Source: Isotricha intestinalis (Eukaryota; Ciliophora; Litostomatea; Vestibuliferida; Isotrichidae). From it: a DNA stretch of 64,000 nucleotides. The stretch is from the NCBI GenBank assembly GCA_023807065.1, contig JAJJLU010000371.1:1-64000 (forward strand), read 5' to 3'. How positions within the stretch are numbered: position 1 is the first letter of the stretch; the number at the start of each line of letters is the position of its first letter. Shown in pieces: positions 1-11,400 of the stretch. Under the pieces are notes generated by a model. That model did not search any database, was not told the origin of the DNA, and saw nothing but the letters and a program-made list of their open reading frames with translations. The translations under genes and the position numbers were made by a program.

Positions 1-26
1 CCCAATCCCCAATCCCCAATCCCCAA
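1..26. repeat. Macronuclear telomere, (CCCCAAT)n
   Basis: The window begins with units of CCCCAAT (first unit cut to CCCAAT, then two full units, then CCCCAA running into unique sequence). C-rich repeats at the 5' end of the top strand are what a left chromosome end should show. The unit is 7 bases, unlike CCCCAA (Tetrahymena) or CCCCAAAA (hypotrichs). The following stretch to base 171 is featureless AT-rich subtelomere, so the first gene ends about 145 bases from the telomere, as is usual for compact ciliate macronuclear chromosomes. Confidence 0.9.
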
Positions 27-171
27 AATATGCACTATTTTATAAATTAGGGTATTTATTAATAAATTTTTGTTTAAATATATTTCAATAAAATTTTTAT
101 AAAATATTCTAAAAACAAAACGTTTTTTATAAGATATAATGAAAATTAAAAATAATATATACAAATAAAAT

Positions 172-3100
172 TTAACTACCCCATAAACTCGAAGTTCTAT
201 GGTCAGTTTCACTTCCTTCAATTCCTAATAACTTTGCAATATTCTTAACTTTCATTAAAGTTTCAACAGGAATAATACTTAACATTTTTTTAGTTTTATA
301 TATAGTTTCATTTAAACTTGCCTCATGCCTTTTCCAAACGAAAACATATAATAAAATTAAAACTGCTCCTATGACACAATTAACAATTAATTCAATTTTT
401 AAAATATATTTAGAATCAAAAACAGCATGACTAATTAATAAGACATAAACATCATTATATGCAGGAATCATAATATCTGTTAAAAGGAAGAAAATCCTTC
501 TATTATTTTCTAAATTAAATATATTCATTGGATGAGAATAATTCCACATTTCTCTACATTTAGGATCTTCTGGAATTTCTTTTTCTGCTTGATCAGTACC
601 AAGTAAAGTTAAATTATATGAAAAATCACATTCTTCTTTATATAAAGTTTGTGTTTTTTGTAATATTAAAAATTTAGTATAAATTTCTCTGATTTCTTCA
701 AAATAATGCATCTGAACAATAGTCAATCCTTGAATAATAGTTCCATCACTCATAGTAGAACAATATGCAGTATTTTCTTCATCAGTTCCCTTTAATTCTG
801 CATATTCACATAAATTTCCAGTCATAACTTTAGTATAAATTTTCTTATCTTCATCACTGAATGCAACATTATCAGTTATTTCTTTTTGTTCTTGTCCAAC
901 ACTCTGATAAACTGTGTCTATTAATGTGGGTGCATATTCACTTAAAGGTGAGTAATTATATAAGGCTTGTTCATTGAAGAAATATTCTCTCATTAAATTA
1001 AAAGCCATTATTGACTCTATTTGGATATTTACTTCATTTTTTATTTGAACTTGTCTTACTTTCCCATTTTGACATTTTAGTGATTGAAATGCTGTGGAAA
1101 AAATAATCGCAAAAGACCCTATTAATATTAATCCAATCCATACTAAGTAAATTAAGGGATTTGATCTTTTCTGATTTTTATTTCCTCTGTGTCCAATTCT
1201 GATTTTACTTTTTTTCACTTCTTTTGGTGGTTCATTTTTTTCCATCACTAAATCTCCAAATTCATTTAAAACTCCTCCTACACTTTCTTCATCGTCATCA
1301 TCTAATAATGTTACTCCTCCATTTTGATCTTTGTTGTTTTTATTATTTAGTTTAAATAAAAATTTCTCACATCTTGTTGATGCATCACTTATTATTTTAT
1401 TATTTATGGAATAAAATACTTGAATATAACTTTCCTTTTTATCTACTACATCTTCGTAGAAAAATTTAAATACAAAAAATGAGGAAAAATTAACAAAGAC
1501 AAATACAACACATATTATAATTAAAGTATTAATTTGATTTTTAAAAGCATTAGTAATTTCAGAAAAAAATAAATCTTGTTGTTCAACACAATTAACATAA
1601 TTTGCATTTAAGCTATTAATTAAAAATAGAAAAACATCTTTATTCAAAGGAATAATTTCATCAATATTATTTCTACTAATTCTAAATAGTGAAGTGACCA
1701 TCAAAGTAAAAGCTTCATTTCTAGTCATTTTAGTAACACTAATAGTTTGGTCATCATCTAAGACTTCTAACTCTACAGTTCTATTACTTAATTTTTCAAA
1801 AACTGTTCTCGAAACCATCATAGAATCAGAAGTAATAGTTTCTAATTCTTCTTCTAATTTTTGATAATATTCTTTAACTTCCTGAATTGAATTTTCAATA
1901 TAAGTGTCCCTATCAACATCAACTGAAATTTGATAATCAGAACAACTTAATAAAGTTAATTCTCTTACATGTAAAAGAGTAATAATCATATCAATAAAAA
2001 ATTGATTTCCTGCTGTTAAAAGTTCTAAATACATATCAATATTATCTAATCTTCCTTTTAAAAAATATGTGTATCCTGCTATTTCAATTAAAATCATTCC
2101 TAATATCACTAAAGATACTAATTTTATTATTAAAACTGTTTTTTGAGTATCTTTTCTTTGTAATGCAAAACCTATTTCTTTTATAAATGTTTTCATTTCT
2201 ACACTTTTATTTCCTGGATTTAAATTATTTATATCATTTAATTTATTGTCATCATTTTTCCCATTTTTTGTATTTTTTTGTTCATTTGCTATTTTTACTG
2301 CTTTTTCTTTTTCTTTTTGTGCTTTTTCATCACTTGTTATTATTTTTTCGTCACTTAATTTCTGCTCAACTTCACTTTTATGATTTGTTTCATTTACTTT
2401 TATTGTTGTTCTACTTTTATAATCATATATCATAAAAGTTATTTTATCCATTTTCACATGATAATATTCATCTGTAATTTGGAATAATTTATTCTTTATA
2501 TTTGTTTGAAATGGAGCTGGTTTTATTATATCTTCTTCTAAACTTGAATTAACTACATCATTTTCTTCATCTTCATCATCTTCATTTTCTTCTCCTTCAT
2601 TATTTTCATTTTCTTCATCTTCTTCATTTTCACTGTTTGAATTTTTACGTTTTTTTTCTGCATTCAAGTATATTTCATTTAATTTTGAAACTTTTTTAAT
2701 TGCTATTTCTTTTAAATTTTCTTTTATTTCATTTGCTTGAGTTAAATTTTTATGTTGGACAAATACCATTTTATCTACATCTAACATAAATGGTTTTTCC
2801 ATTTTTGGAACAAATAATTTATTTAAAACTTGTTTATTATTATTACTCTGATTGTTATTTCCATTATTAATATCTTCATGAATATTTGCAATTGAAGTTA
2901 TTTTTCTTGGTTGAGGTGTAACTTGTAAATCAGAACTCTTTTTTAAATTACTTACATTTGAAGATGAAAAATTTCTTCCGGGATTATTACTTTTTTTATC
3001 ATTAAAAATGACTTGAGTTGTTTCTTTACTCGTTGAAATTAATTCTAAATCTTTATCATGAAATTCTGTTTCAAATCTGAATAAATAACCATAAGTGACT

Positions 3101-5808
3101 TTTCCAAATTTACATTTTTCAACAGATAATATAAAAGTCTTTTTAGCATTAGCATTTGAATTATCATTATCTGCTCCTCCTAAAAATACACTATCATCAT
3201 TTTTTGTAGTTGCATTTATTGTTGAAAATTCAGTATATTGTTTTAAACCTGGAGCTTTATATCTATCTTCACTTACAATATTATTTTTTTCCATAAATTT
3301 CTGGGAACGTAAATTCCAATTTACAACCATTGGTTTATTAAATTTTTTATTTAGAATTCCTTTCTTTAAATCTAATTTAGATATTTTAATATGTTCTTTT
3401 TCAATTTCTATACTTCTTGCTATTAATTCTTCTTGAAATTGCTTTATATATTTTAATATTTCACAAGTTCCATTTAACATATTTGAATGTAAATTTAATA
3501 AATTAATTCCATTTGCTGAAAAATTTTGTATTAAAAATTGTTCATTTGTCAAAACGTAACAAGTTGAAGAAGAAATTGTATTTCCTCCTTGATTAATTGC
3601 TGCCAAGAAATTTAATTCTCCTCTTTCTCCTTGAATACTATAAATTTTAGCTGAAAAAGGAATAATATATCTTGCCTTATTTACTGCAAATTGAGATATT
3701 TCTTTCATTAATTGTTTATCATCTTTTCCTCCAAAAATATTTTCTTGATTAATTGTATTTGCTCTTGTTTGAAGTAATTTATTATGTGGTTTTTGGAAAA
3801 TTTCAGGAACTATTAAATTTAAATGTTGACCCACCATTTCTTCTTTAATGAAACCAAATAATGAACAAGCAGATAAAGAAATATTTGTTATTATGCCAAA
3901 ATTTTCAGGATTAGCAGAAACTATAATTGATTTATTTTCTTTCACCATTTGATTACTATCATCTATATCTTTCAATTCATCAACTTTATCATTATTTGTA
4001 TTTACAAAGTCAATATTATTTAATATATTAATTTGATAACTAGTATATAATTGATTTAATTCTTTATCATTTGGATTTATTTTAATTAATTCTTGATACA
4101 TTTCATTTATTTCTCCATTTAACTTTGCTATTTTATCTCCTACATCTGCTAATTTACCTAAATCTTTTACAATATTTGCACTAGAAATCATTAATAAATT
4201 CCAAAATTCTAAATAATTTATCACTGCATTATTTACATCTTGTTTAAAATTTTTTTGCATTGAAATAAATTTCATTTCTGCAAAAACAGAAGCTTCATCT
4301 TTCCCATTTGATTTATCCATTGCTGTTGCTTCTATCATTCTATTTAATTGATAAATACAAAATTGTTCATTATAATTAGCTTCACATCTCTCTTGAATTT
4401 CTAATATTTCATTTTCTGCTTGTTTCTTTTTATGTAATTTATTAAGGAGAAATTGAACGTAACCTAATCTAATTGTTACACTTGTTGGAAATCTACTAAC
4501 TCCAAGTAAGTAAATGTCTTCAATATGTCTTAGTAAATATCTTTGATTTCCAGTTTTTAAAAATTCTTTTAATGGACATGTTTTAGTTGCACATGAATCT
4601 TCATGAACTCCAATGTAACCATCTAACATAATATGACATTTTCTATCTTTTTCATTTAAATCTAATAACATTTCTAACATTTCTAATTTGTCTAAAAATG
4701 TCCTTTCTGTCTTTATTGCTAATGGTAACATTATAACTAAACCATAATCTACCATTTTAACTGAATTTCCTATTAGGAAAATCACTATCATAATACTTCC
4801 ACAGAAAAATAATCCTATTCCTCCATTAAAATTAGAATTTCTTAATAAATAACAGGCAATTAAACATAAATAAGAATAAGCAAGAACAGAAATTAAGCAT
4901 AAATATATTGTCATTATTGTTTTATTATAAAAAGGTCTATAATAAAAGTAATTATAAGCAACAAAAAAACATAAAGCTGCAGAAATTAATATTACACTAA
5001 AATCATATCCTTCTCTTGCATAAATAGCATCTTCTGCTACCACATAAATTTTAAGTAGAATTAAACTTAAATCTGCTTCATTTGATTTTTTGGAAGTGCA
5101 TGAAAAAGAATTTTTTCTGATGTCACTAAATGTATATATATTAAATATTTCGAACACTATTAAAACTATTAATGCTGCCCCTCCTAAAATACAATGAATT
5201 ATATGTTCTAAACTCCAACATTTCATTTCTGAAATATAACTTAAATGTTTTGTTTTGGAATCACAATAAAAAATTGCAGCAAGAGTTTGAAGTAAAGGAA
5301 GAAAAATTGCATTTCCAACCAATCCAAATGGGATATTTAAAATTTCTAAAATCCATCTTTTATTGAATTTATTATTTTTAAAAAGCATACATGTATAAAA
5401 AAATAATAACATATAAACAAATAATATCATAATAAATATATAGTAAACTATTAACAAAATCTCTTTATTCCCTTCTAAGAAAGGTGATAACCTAACAAAA
5501 CTTAAATTTTGACTTATTTTTTCATAGAAACTTCCTCCTTTCCATAATTTCGTATACTAAAAAATTAAAATATATCTTACTCTTTGTTGTATTGGAAAAG
5601 TTAAAATTTCTAAAAATTCTAAAATTACACATATAATATCAATTTTTATGCTATTTAATTTGCTTTGAAAAATATAATAAACTAAAGGAAAAGCTGAAAT
5701 ATTTAATTCCTTTCCAATTTTTTGATATATATTTGTATAAGATGATTGACTTGAAGGAGAAAATTTTATCAATTCTAGGTATTGTTGATCTTCTTCTTTT
5801 TTTCCCAT
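172..5808 (-). CDS. Giant PAS-domain multi-pass membrane protein (TmcB/TmcC-like), two exons
   Basis: Exon 1 (5808-5581, 76 codons, starts MGKKEEDQQYLELI) joins exon 2 (5556-172) across a 24-nt intron, giving about 1870 residues. The long exon-2 frame alone has no ATG near its start, whereas splicing keeps frame and adds the usual N-terminus. The N-terminal third holds about eight hydrophobic segments. It is followed by a helical TPR-like region with Cys-rich stretches, a PAS-like domain near residues 615-740 (motif ACSLFGFIKEEMVGQ), a long acidic low-complexity linker (Glu/Asp/Asn run coded near 2560-2640), and four more membrane segments near 1215, 1430, 1555 and 1805. This layout matches the ciliate family annotated as tiny macrocysts B/PAS proteins, whose function is unproven; a sensory or channel-like role is inferred. 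A paralogue with the same layout lies at 8478-13610. Stop is TAA. Confidence 0.85.
5557..5580 (-). other. 24-nt spliceosomal intron
   Basis: On the minus strand this stretch starts GTAAG and ends TTTTTTAG. It interrupts an otherwise continuous frame between QQR and YTKLW. The TAG at its 3' end is the stop that would otherwise cut the gene into two. Length 24 is a multiple of three, but the in-frame stop makes retention visible to decay. Very short introns are known in ciliates such as Paramecium and Stentor. Confidence 0.85.
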
Positions 5809-5976
5809 TTTTTTATTAAATCTTTTACTTATTTAATAATCAGAATAAGAATTATCTAAATTTATTTTATTCAATAATTTTTTGAAATTTATATCAATAA
5901 ATTATTAAACAATAAATAAAAAAAATCTTCAAAAAAAATATTTAAAAAAAATTTTGAGAAATTTAAAATTTTAAAT

Positions 5977-6726
5977 TTAAACACTAATAGGCCAATAATA
6001 AGGATAGACTAAATCATTATCAAATTCAATATCAACTTCATTTAAATACATATCAATAAATTCATCTAAATCTTGGAAATCTTTTCCTTCAAAAATTTGA
6101 ACTTCATTCATTGTAGGTAAATATTTAACATATTTAATTTCTTCATCAGTAATAGCTTTTTTTGCATTATCAAAATCACTTTCCGTTTTAATAATACCTC
6201 TTAAAGTTTTCCCATAATTACAAAAAAAATTATCATAAAGTGTCCAAGCTTTTTCAGGAATAATAACATCTTTATAAGTTTGACTTTCTTTTTCATATAC
6301 TTCACCTTCATATTTATACCAAACTGGGAAAGTTGGAGAAGGACATTCTTCATTAAATGTAATTATATGTGCACTTTTTGTCATTTTTGATTCATTTTTT
6401 AAAAATTTCATTAAATCCATTATATTTTCTGTTGTGTTTTCTATTCCTACAAAACAATATATTGAACCTACAAATATTAACATAATATTTGATGGAGTAG
6501 AAAAAGTATTTAATTTGCTTTTTAAGTCAGATATAAAATTGGGAATTATTTCTTTTGTTAATTCTTTTTCTTTTTCTTTGTCTCTTTTTCCTTTCTTTGT
6601 TTCTTCAAATACTGGTTGAACTATCTTTGCCATATATACTATTCTGCATATTGGATTTTTGCCTTTGTATATTTTATTCATAGTATTATATAACGAAGGT
6701 TCATCTATTATTTTGGGTTCTGACAT
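5977..6726 (-). CDS. TEX47-like (BLUF-fold-like) protein
   Basis: A 249-residue soluble protein. After a short leader it has RIVYMAKIVQP (near residue 28), then a hydrophobic strand IMLIFVGSIYCFVGIE, a helix (ENIMDLMKFLKNE), AHIITFNEECPSPTFPVWY, and the end DLVYPYYWPISV. This order resembles the ferredoxin-like/BLUF fold of animal TEX47, of similar length (about 250 residues) and with a comparable start and end. TEX47 is a testis/cilium-associated protein of unknown biochemical role. I see no proof of flavin binding. The assignment rests on memory of the family and is moderate. The gene is divergent from the TPM-domain gene, with 150 bases between the two starts. Stop TAA. Confidence 0.7.
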   Translation of the reverse strand: MSEPKIIDEPSLYNTMNKIYKGKNPICRIVYMAKIVQPVFEETKKGKRDKEKEKELTKEIIPNFISDLKSKLNTFSTPSNIMLIFVGSIYCFVGIENTTENIMDLMKFLKNESKMTKSAHIITFNEECPSPTFPVWYKYEGEVYEKESQTYKDVIIPEKAWTLYDNFFCNYGKTLRGIIKTESDFDNAKKAITDEEIKYVKYLPTMNEVQIFEGKDFQDLDEFIDMYLNEVDIEFDNDLVYPYYWPISV

Positions 6727-6876
6727 TTTAAGTTATTTATAAATTAAATTATATTTCATGAATAATTTTGCATATATTATAAATTCTAATTTTATTCAAA
6801 AATAATTTATTGAGAGAATAATTAACTAATTCACTCTTATTTTTCATAAAATAATAAATAATTAATAAATAAAAAA

Positions 6877-7671
6877 ATGATACCTTTATTAATATTATTA
6901 ACATTCTTTCCATTATCATTACAAAAAACAGATTTAAATCATTCAAAAATATCACTTCAATCAACAATAATTCATACACCAAATTCAATATCAGATTACA
7001 CAATTCAAAAAGGAAGTAAAAATTATTTGATTGGAAATCCAAATAATTATATAAGTTCTAATCAGGATTTAACTTCTTCAAATTCATTTTTATATGATAT
7101 ATATTATGAAAAAAACATTAAAACTTTTATTTATATTGTTAATGATATGAGTTTTTATTCTTCTGATTTTTTATCAAATGTTGCTCATTCAATTGGATAT
7201 AAATTTGATTTCGATAGTTCTGCTGATAATTATTTATTAATTATTTTTGCAATTAAGCCAAGAAAATATTTTTACAGATTAGGTGAAAATGTGAAAAAAA
7301 AAATAAGTGAATCTACTGTAGATAATATTATTCAAAATCAAAAATATTATTTACGGATTGCAAATTACAATAATTTAATTTATTATCTTACAAAGAGTTT
7401 AAAAAATTCAATAATAAATAATATTAGTGTAAATGTCAATTCGACTTACAAAACAAATCCAGATGGAATTACAATAGTAGTAGTTATTTTTATTATCATA
7501 ATTTTTTGTGCTCTTTTATCATGCTGTCCAAAATCAAGCGGTAGTTATAGAGGTGATTATAGTGTAAGAAATTCATATGCTAGTTTTGGGGGACATAGTG
7601 TAGGAGGAGGATATGATTATGGTGGTGGTGGATTTGATTCTGGATCTGTTGGAGGAGGAGGAAGTTGGTAA
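6877..7671 (+). CDS. TPM-domain type I membrane protein with Gly-rich tail
   Basis: 264 residues. An N-terminal signal peptide (MIPLLILLTFFPLSLQ) precedes a TPM-type domain (roughly 45-190: IKTFIYIVNDMSFY, then LLIIFAIKPRKYFYRLG), one membrane span near 200-220 (VVVIFIIIIFCALLSCC), and a cytosolic Gly/Ser/Tyr tail ending GGGGSW. Bacterial YgcG-type TPM proteins end in a very similar Gly-rich tail with a final SW, and eukaryotic relatives include nematode MOLO-1 and plant TLP18.3. TPM proteins have been linked to acid phosphatase-like activity or to membrane-complex assembly, and the role here is unknown. Start is the first ATG after an A-rich leader. Stop TAA, doubled (TAATAA). Confidence 0.8.
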   Translation: MIPLLILLTFFPLSLQKTDLNHSKISLQSTIIHTPNSISDYTIQKGSKNYLIGNPNNYISSNQDLTSSNSFLYDIYYEKNIKTFIYIVNDMSFYSSDFLSNVAHSIGYKFDFDSSADNYLLIIFAIKPRKYFYRLGENVKKKISESTVDNIIQNQKYYLRIANYNNLIYYLTKSLKNSIINNISVNVNSTYKTNPDGITIVVVIFIIIIFCALLSCCPKSSGSYRGDYSVRNSYASFGGHSVGGGYDYGGGGFDSGSVGGGGSW

Positions 7672-7759
7672 TAAAGAGTTTATCTAAAAATTAATACCCT
7701 TTAAAAATTTAATTCACATAAATAATTATTAATTAATAAACAAAAAAACATATAAGAAA

Positions 7760-8220
7760 AAGGAATGTAAGATATAGATCATAGGAGTTATGGAGAATGC
7801 TTTGAATTAGGGAGGACTTATTTATATAAAGCCAATATTAGTCCTAGTGAAAGGTTTATCTTTGATTGCTTTGCTCAATTTTATTAAATTCCCTTTAATA
7901 ATAATAAATTTCTTTTTCTGTTGGACATTTTATTAAATCATTCTCTTAAAGTTTGATTATAATTTGTTTTAGGATAATAAAAGCCATAACTTTTGACATC
8001 CCAACAATTATCCAATCTGAATAATCTTTTAAAAATCCCTTCAATTATCTAAACTTAACTTATACCATAAAAAAATTCAAATTAAATGATTATTCTTATC
8101 AAAACGAACAAACTGACCTTATCAATAATTCCCACCTTCAGAATCTCCTTTCCCTCAGTCCCTATATTCTCCTAATCTTTTTTTAACAAAATCTCACTCT
8201 TACCTTGCGCTTTCAATATT
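7760..8220 (-). pseudogene. Decayed protein gene of unknown family
   Basis: This gap is richer in G/C than its surroundings. Read on the minus strand it gives long protein-like stretches in changing frames: DFVKKRLGEYRD, GQFVRFDKNNHLI, then after a shift IIEGIFKRLFRLDNCWDV, KSYGFYYPKTNYNQTLRE and FNKMSNRKRNLLLLKGI. TGA and TAA codons interrupt it, several where Trp or Gln would fit. No intact start or end is visible. I do not recognise the family. The codon mix (GGG, AGG, GCG) differs from neighbouring genes, which could mean a transferred gene in decay. From 8221 to 8477 there is only a T-rich leader of the next gene. Confidence 0.5.
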
Positions 8221-8477
8221 ATCTTTTTTTTATCAAATATTTTATTTTAATCTTCTTTATTTTCATTATCTTAATATATATTTTATTTTTATCATTATAA
8301 TTTTTCTATTTTTTTATTTTTCATTTTTTTATCCATTTGTCTTTTATCCTTTATTTATTTCTTTATTCTTTTTTTAATAAATATTCAATTTTTTTTTAAA
8401 TTTATATAATATATTTTATTTAATATTTAATTGTTTTAAAAATAAAATGTAATTCTTTTGAAAATTTTTAAACAAAA

Positions 8478-11400
8478 ATGATAGAACCAAAATTAATAGA
8501 TTGGGTTGAATTAGGAGATTCAATTCAAAAAATGTATATATATACTTCTTCCTATATAAAATTATTTTCATTTTTTCGAATTATGTTAAAATATAAACTA
8601 GATAAACTTTTGCTAATATTTTTTTTAAAAGCATATTTTTATATTCAATTTATGATGATCCCTGTAATTAAAACACCACAAGAAAATGTTAAATATGATA
8701 CTTTACTTAAATTTTTAACCTCAATAAAAAAAATAATATTTGTTCAAGATATTATAGATTCAAAAAGAAGTTTTTTAATTTTAATTTCTATAGTTTTTAT
8801 ATATTGTTCATTTCTGATTGTTCTTCTTATTTATTTAATGTTTAATATCAATAATCCAAAAATTCGGCAAGCACCTATGAAATTTTTAAATTTATTAAAT
8901 TTATTGTTAATACATGCTTTTTTATGTCCAATTATTAATATATTAATGTTAACCACCAAATGTGAAGAGAAAAAGCATATTTTTTTAGATGTTAAGTGTT
9001 ATTCAAATTTTTCTCATTTAATAATTGTTATTGTTTCAATGTTTTTTCTATTTTTTATTATAATTTATTCAATTATGTTATCAATTTATTATTATGAAAT
9101 TGGAGGAATAAAAGGAGTTAATTCAAATGCAAAAATTAATTCTAATTATGAATTTTATTCCAATTTTTTGGGAATAATTTCCTTTTTTATAGGATATTTT
9201 ATTGAATATTATTCAAAAGGTTATAAATTATTATATAGAATTGTGAATAGAATATATATTTTTATTGGTTCCTTTTTTCTTGCAGTTTATTCTTATAATA
9301 GAGTTTTACATTATAATCCTAAATTAAATAATTTAAATATTTATTGTTGGTCTCTTGTATCATGGTATTCATTTAGTTTAATTCTAAAACAAATTTTTGA
9401 TATTACAAATTGTATTTTATTAGTTTTAATAGGTTGGTTAATAAATTCAATTATAATATTCATCTTAACTTTATCACATAAAGAATATTATTTAACTGAA
9501 TTTAATATTCTTGAAGCAAAAAATTTAAAAGATATCGAAATGTTCACAAGTAATTTATTAAATATTGCAATGGATAATTCAAATAAATCTAAAACTTTAT
9601 TAATAGGATTAATAAAAACTTTACAGGATTATTTTGAAAATAATCCAGAGTTATATGATAAATTTAAAAAATTTAAAACAAATGAAACACTTATTTCCAA
9701 ACATGGAGGAACAGGAGTTTTATTATTTGATGTTTATAATATAATTTATAATATATATGATTATTATCTTGAAAAAACAGAATTAAAAAATAATGTTTTA
9801 TTAGTTTTTTGTTATTTTTTAGCAAATAAACTAAAAAATATGACTTATGCACTTTCTCTTTGTTCAAAAATGAAATTCAGTAATCATAAATTAATATATT
9901 TAAAGTTTTTATTAATTGAAGATTTAATGGAATATTTCATTTTAAAATTAACTAAAAAGGCTTATATTAAAGATACTTTAAAAAATGTAGAAATTGGAAG
10001 TGTAATACTTTATAATATATATCTTGATAAATTAAAAGTTAAAATTTATGATGCTGCTTGCAATCAAATTGATTATTTTGATGTTTTAAGAAATAATACA
10101 AATACTCAAAAATCAACTTCAAGTTTTTTAAAATTTGGAAATTCAATATTAAAAATAAGAAAAGAAATTTTAGATATTTGGAATAAAATAATTGATTTGA
10201 ATCCATTTTCAGATGAAATAGAAAGAGATTATATGTTATATTTAGAAACAATAATTCAAGATGAAGGTTTAGCACAAAAAGAAAAAAAAAGATATAATAT
10301 GATAAAAGCTTCAAAATTAAGTGAAAGAAATAATATTTATCATTCATTATTTATAAAAGAAATATCATCAATAATATTGGTTGATGGAAATAACCATTAT
10401 AAAATTGTTTATACAACTGCAAATTTTCCAATATTATTTAATTATTCACAAAAAGAAGTTTTAAATTTTTCAATTCATGATTTAATTCCTCCATGTATAG
10501 CTGAGTTTCATAAAGAATTAATAGAATATTCAATCAGATATTCAAATTTAACTCATATATTTAATAAAAAATCTTTAAATTTTCTTTTAAAATCAAAATC
10601 AAATGGAGTATATTCAGTAAATATATATATAAAAATTATTCCAAATTTATCATATGGATTAATTTTTATATGTTTAATTGAAAAAATACAATCAAATCAA
10701 TTTGTAATTATTTTAGATGAAGAATTTAAAATTAATTGCATGAGTGACCCATTATCTTTAGTTACATATGATTCATCAGGTGCAACTGATGTAATAACTT
10801 ATGGTTTAACTTTTAATTTACTTGGTCATCATATTGGTTTAATTATTCCAGAAATTTTCAAATATATAAAATTTTCAGATGGAAAATTTTGTTTCACTAA
10901 AAATGATATTGATATTAAAAGTTCTCTTTTTTCAAATATATCTAATTTTCATGAAGATGAACAAAATATTGGATTTATTCTAGAAAAAATTAAAGATAAT
11001 GGTCATTTAAATTTAGAAGATAATAATATACAAACTTTACAAACAGTGAAAAAAGTAAATACTATTTCAAAATATAAAAATGATTTTAATATGATGGAAT
11101 ATCATCATTTATTAAGAAATTTAAAACAAAAATTAGGAGAAAAAACTTTTTCAATTTTTTATAGAATGATTTCAAAATATTTTTTAAATGGAAAATATTC
11201 ATATTATAGAATGTATATAACAAATGATTTATTAGGAGCCAATGGTAACCAAGAAGAAAAATCAGAGAAAGAAATTGAAAACTCAATGATGGGAAATGCT
11301 AATGGTTTTGTAACTGGAATTCTCTCTGAATCACTTCTCCCAAATTTACCACAAAATTTTTCCAAAAAAGAAAGAGGAATTAAAATAAAAAATTATGATG

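Noticed and set aside
2187..2435. Leu/Phe/His-rich open frame on the plus strand
   Set aside because: It lies fully inside the PAS giant on the other strand and is its antisense shadow; the same holds for the Leu/Phe/Tyr-rich frames inside 15601-18066, 22628-28862, 43189-46332 and 47199-48139.
5172..5366. Plus-strand frame of 64 residues
   Set aside because: Antisense to exon 2 of the first gene with no leader or family likeness.
7740..7900. Plus-strand frame that could read MSYGECFELGRTYLYKAN after an 18-nt intron
   Set aside because: It stops after about 34 residues, the putative intron is shorter than the two supported ones, and the minus strand of the same stretch gives longer protein-like text.
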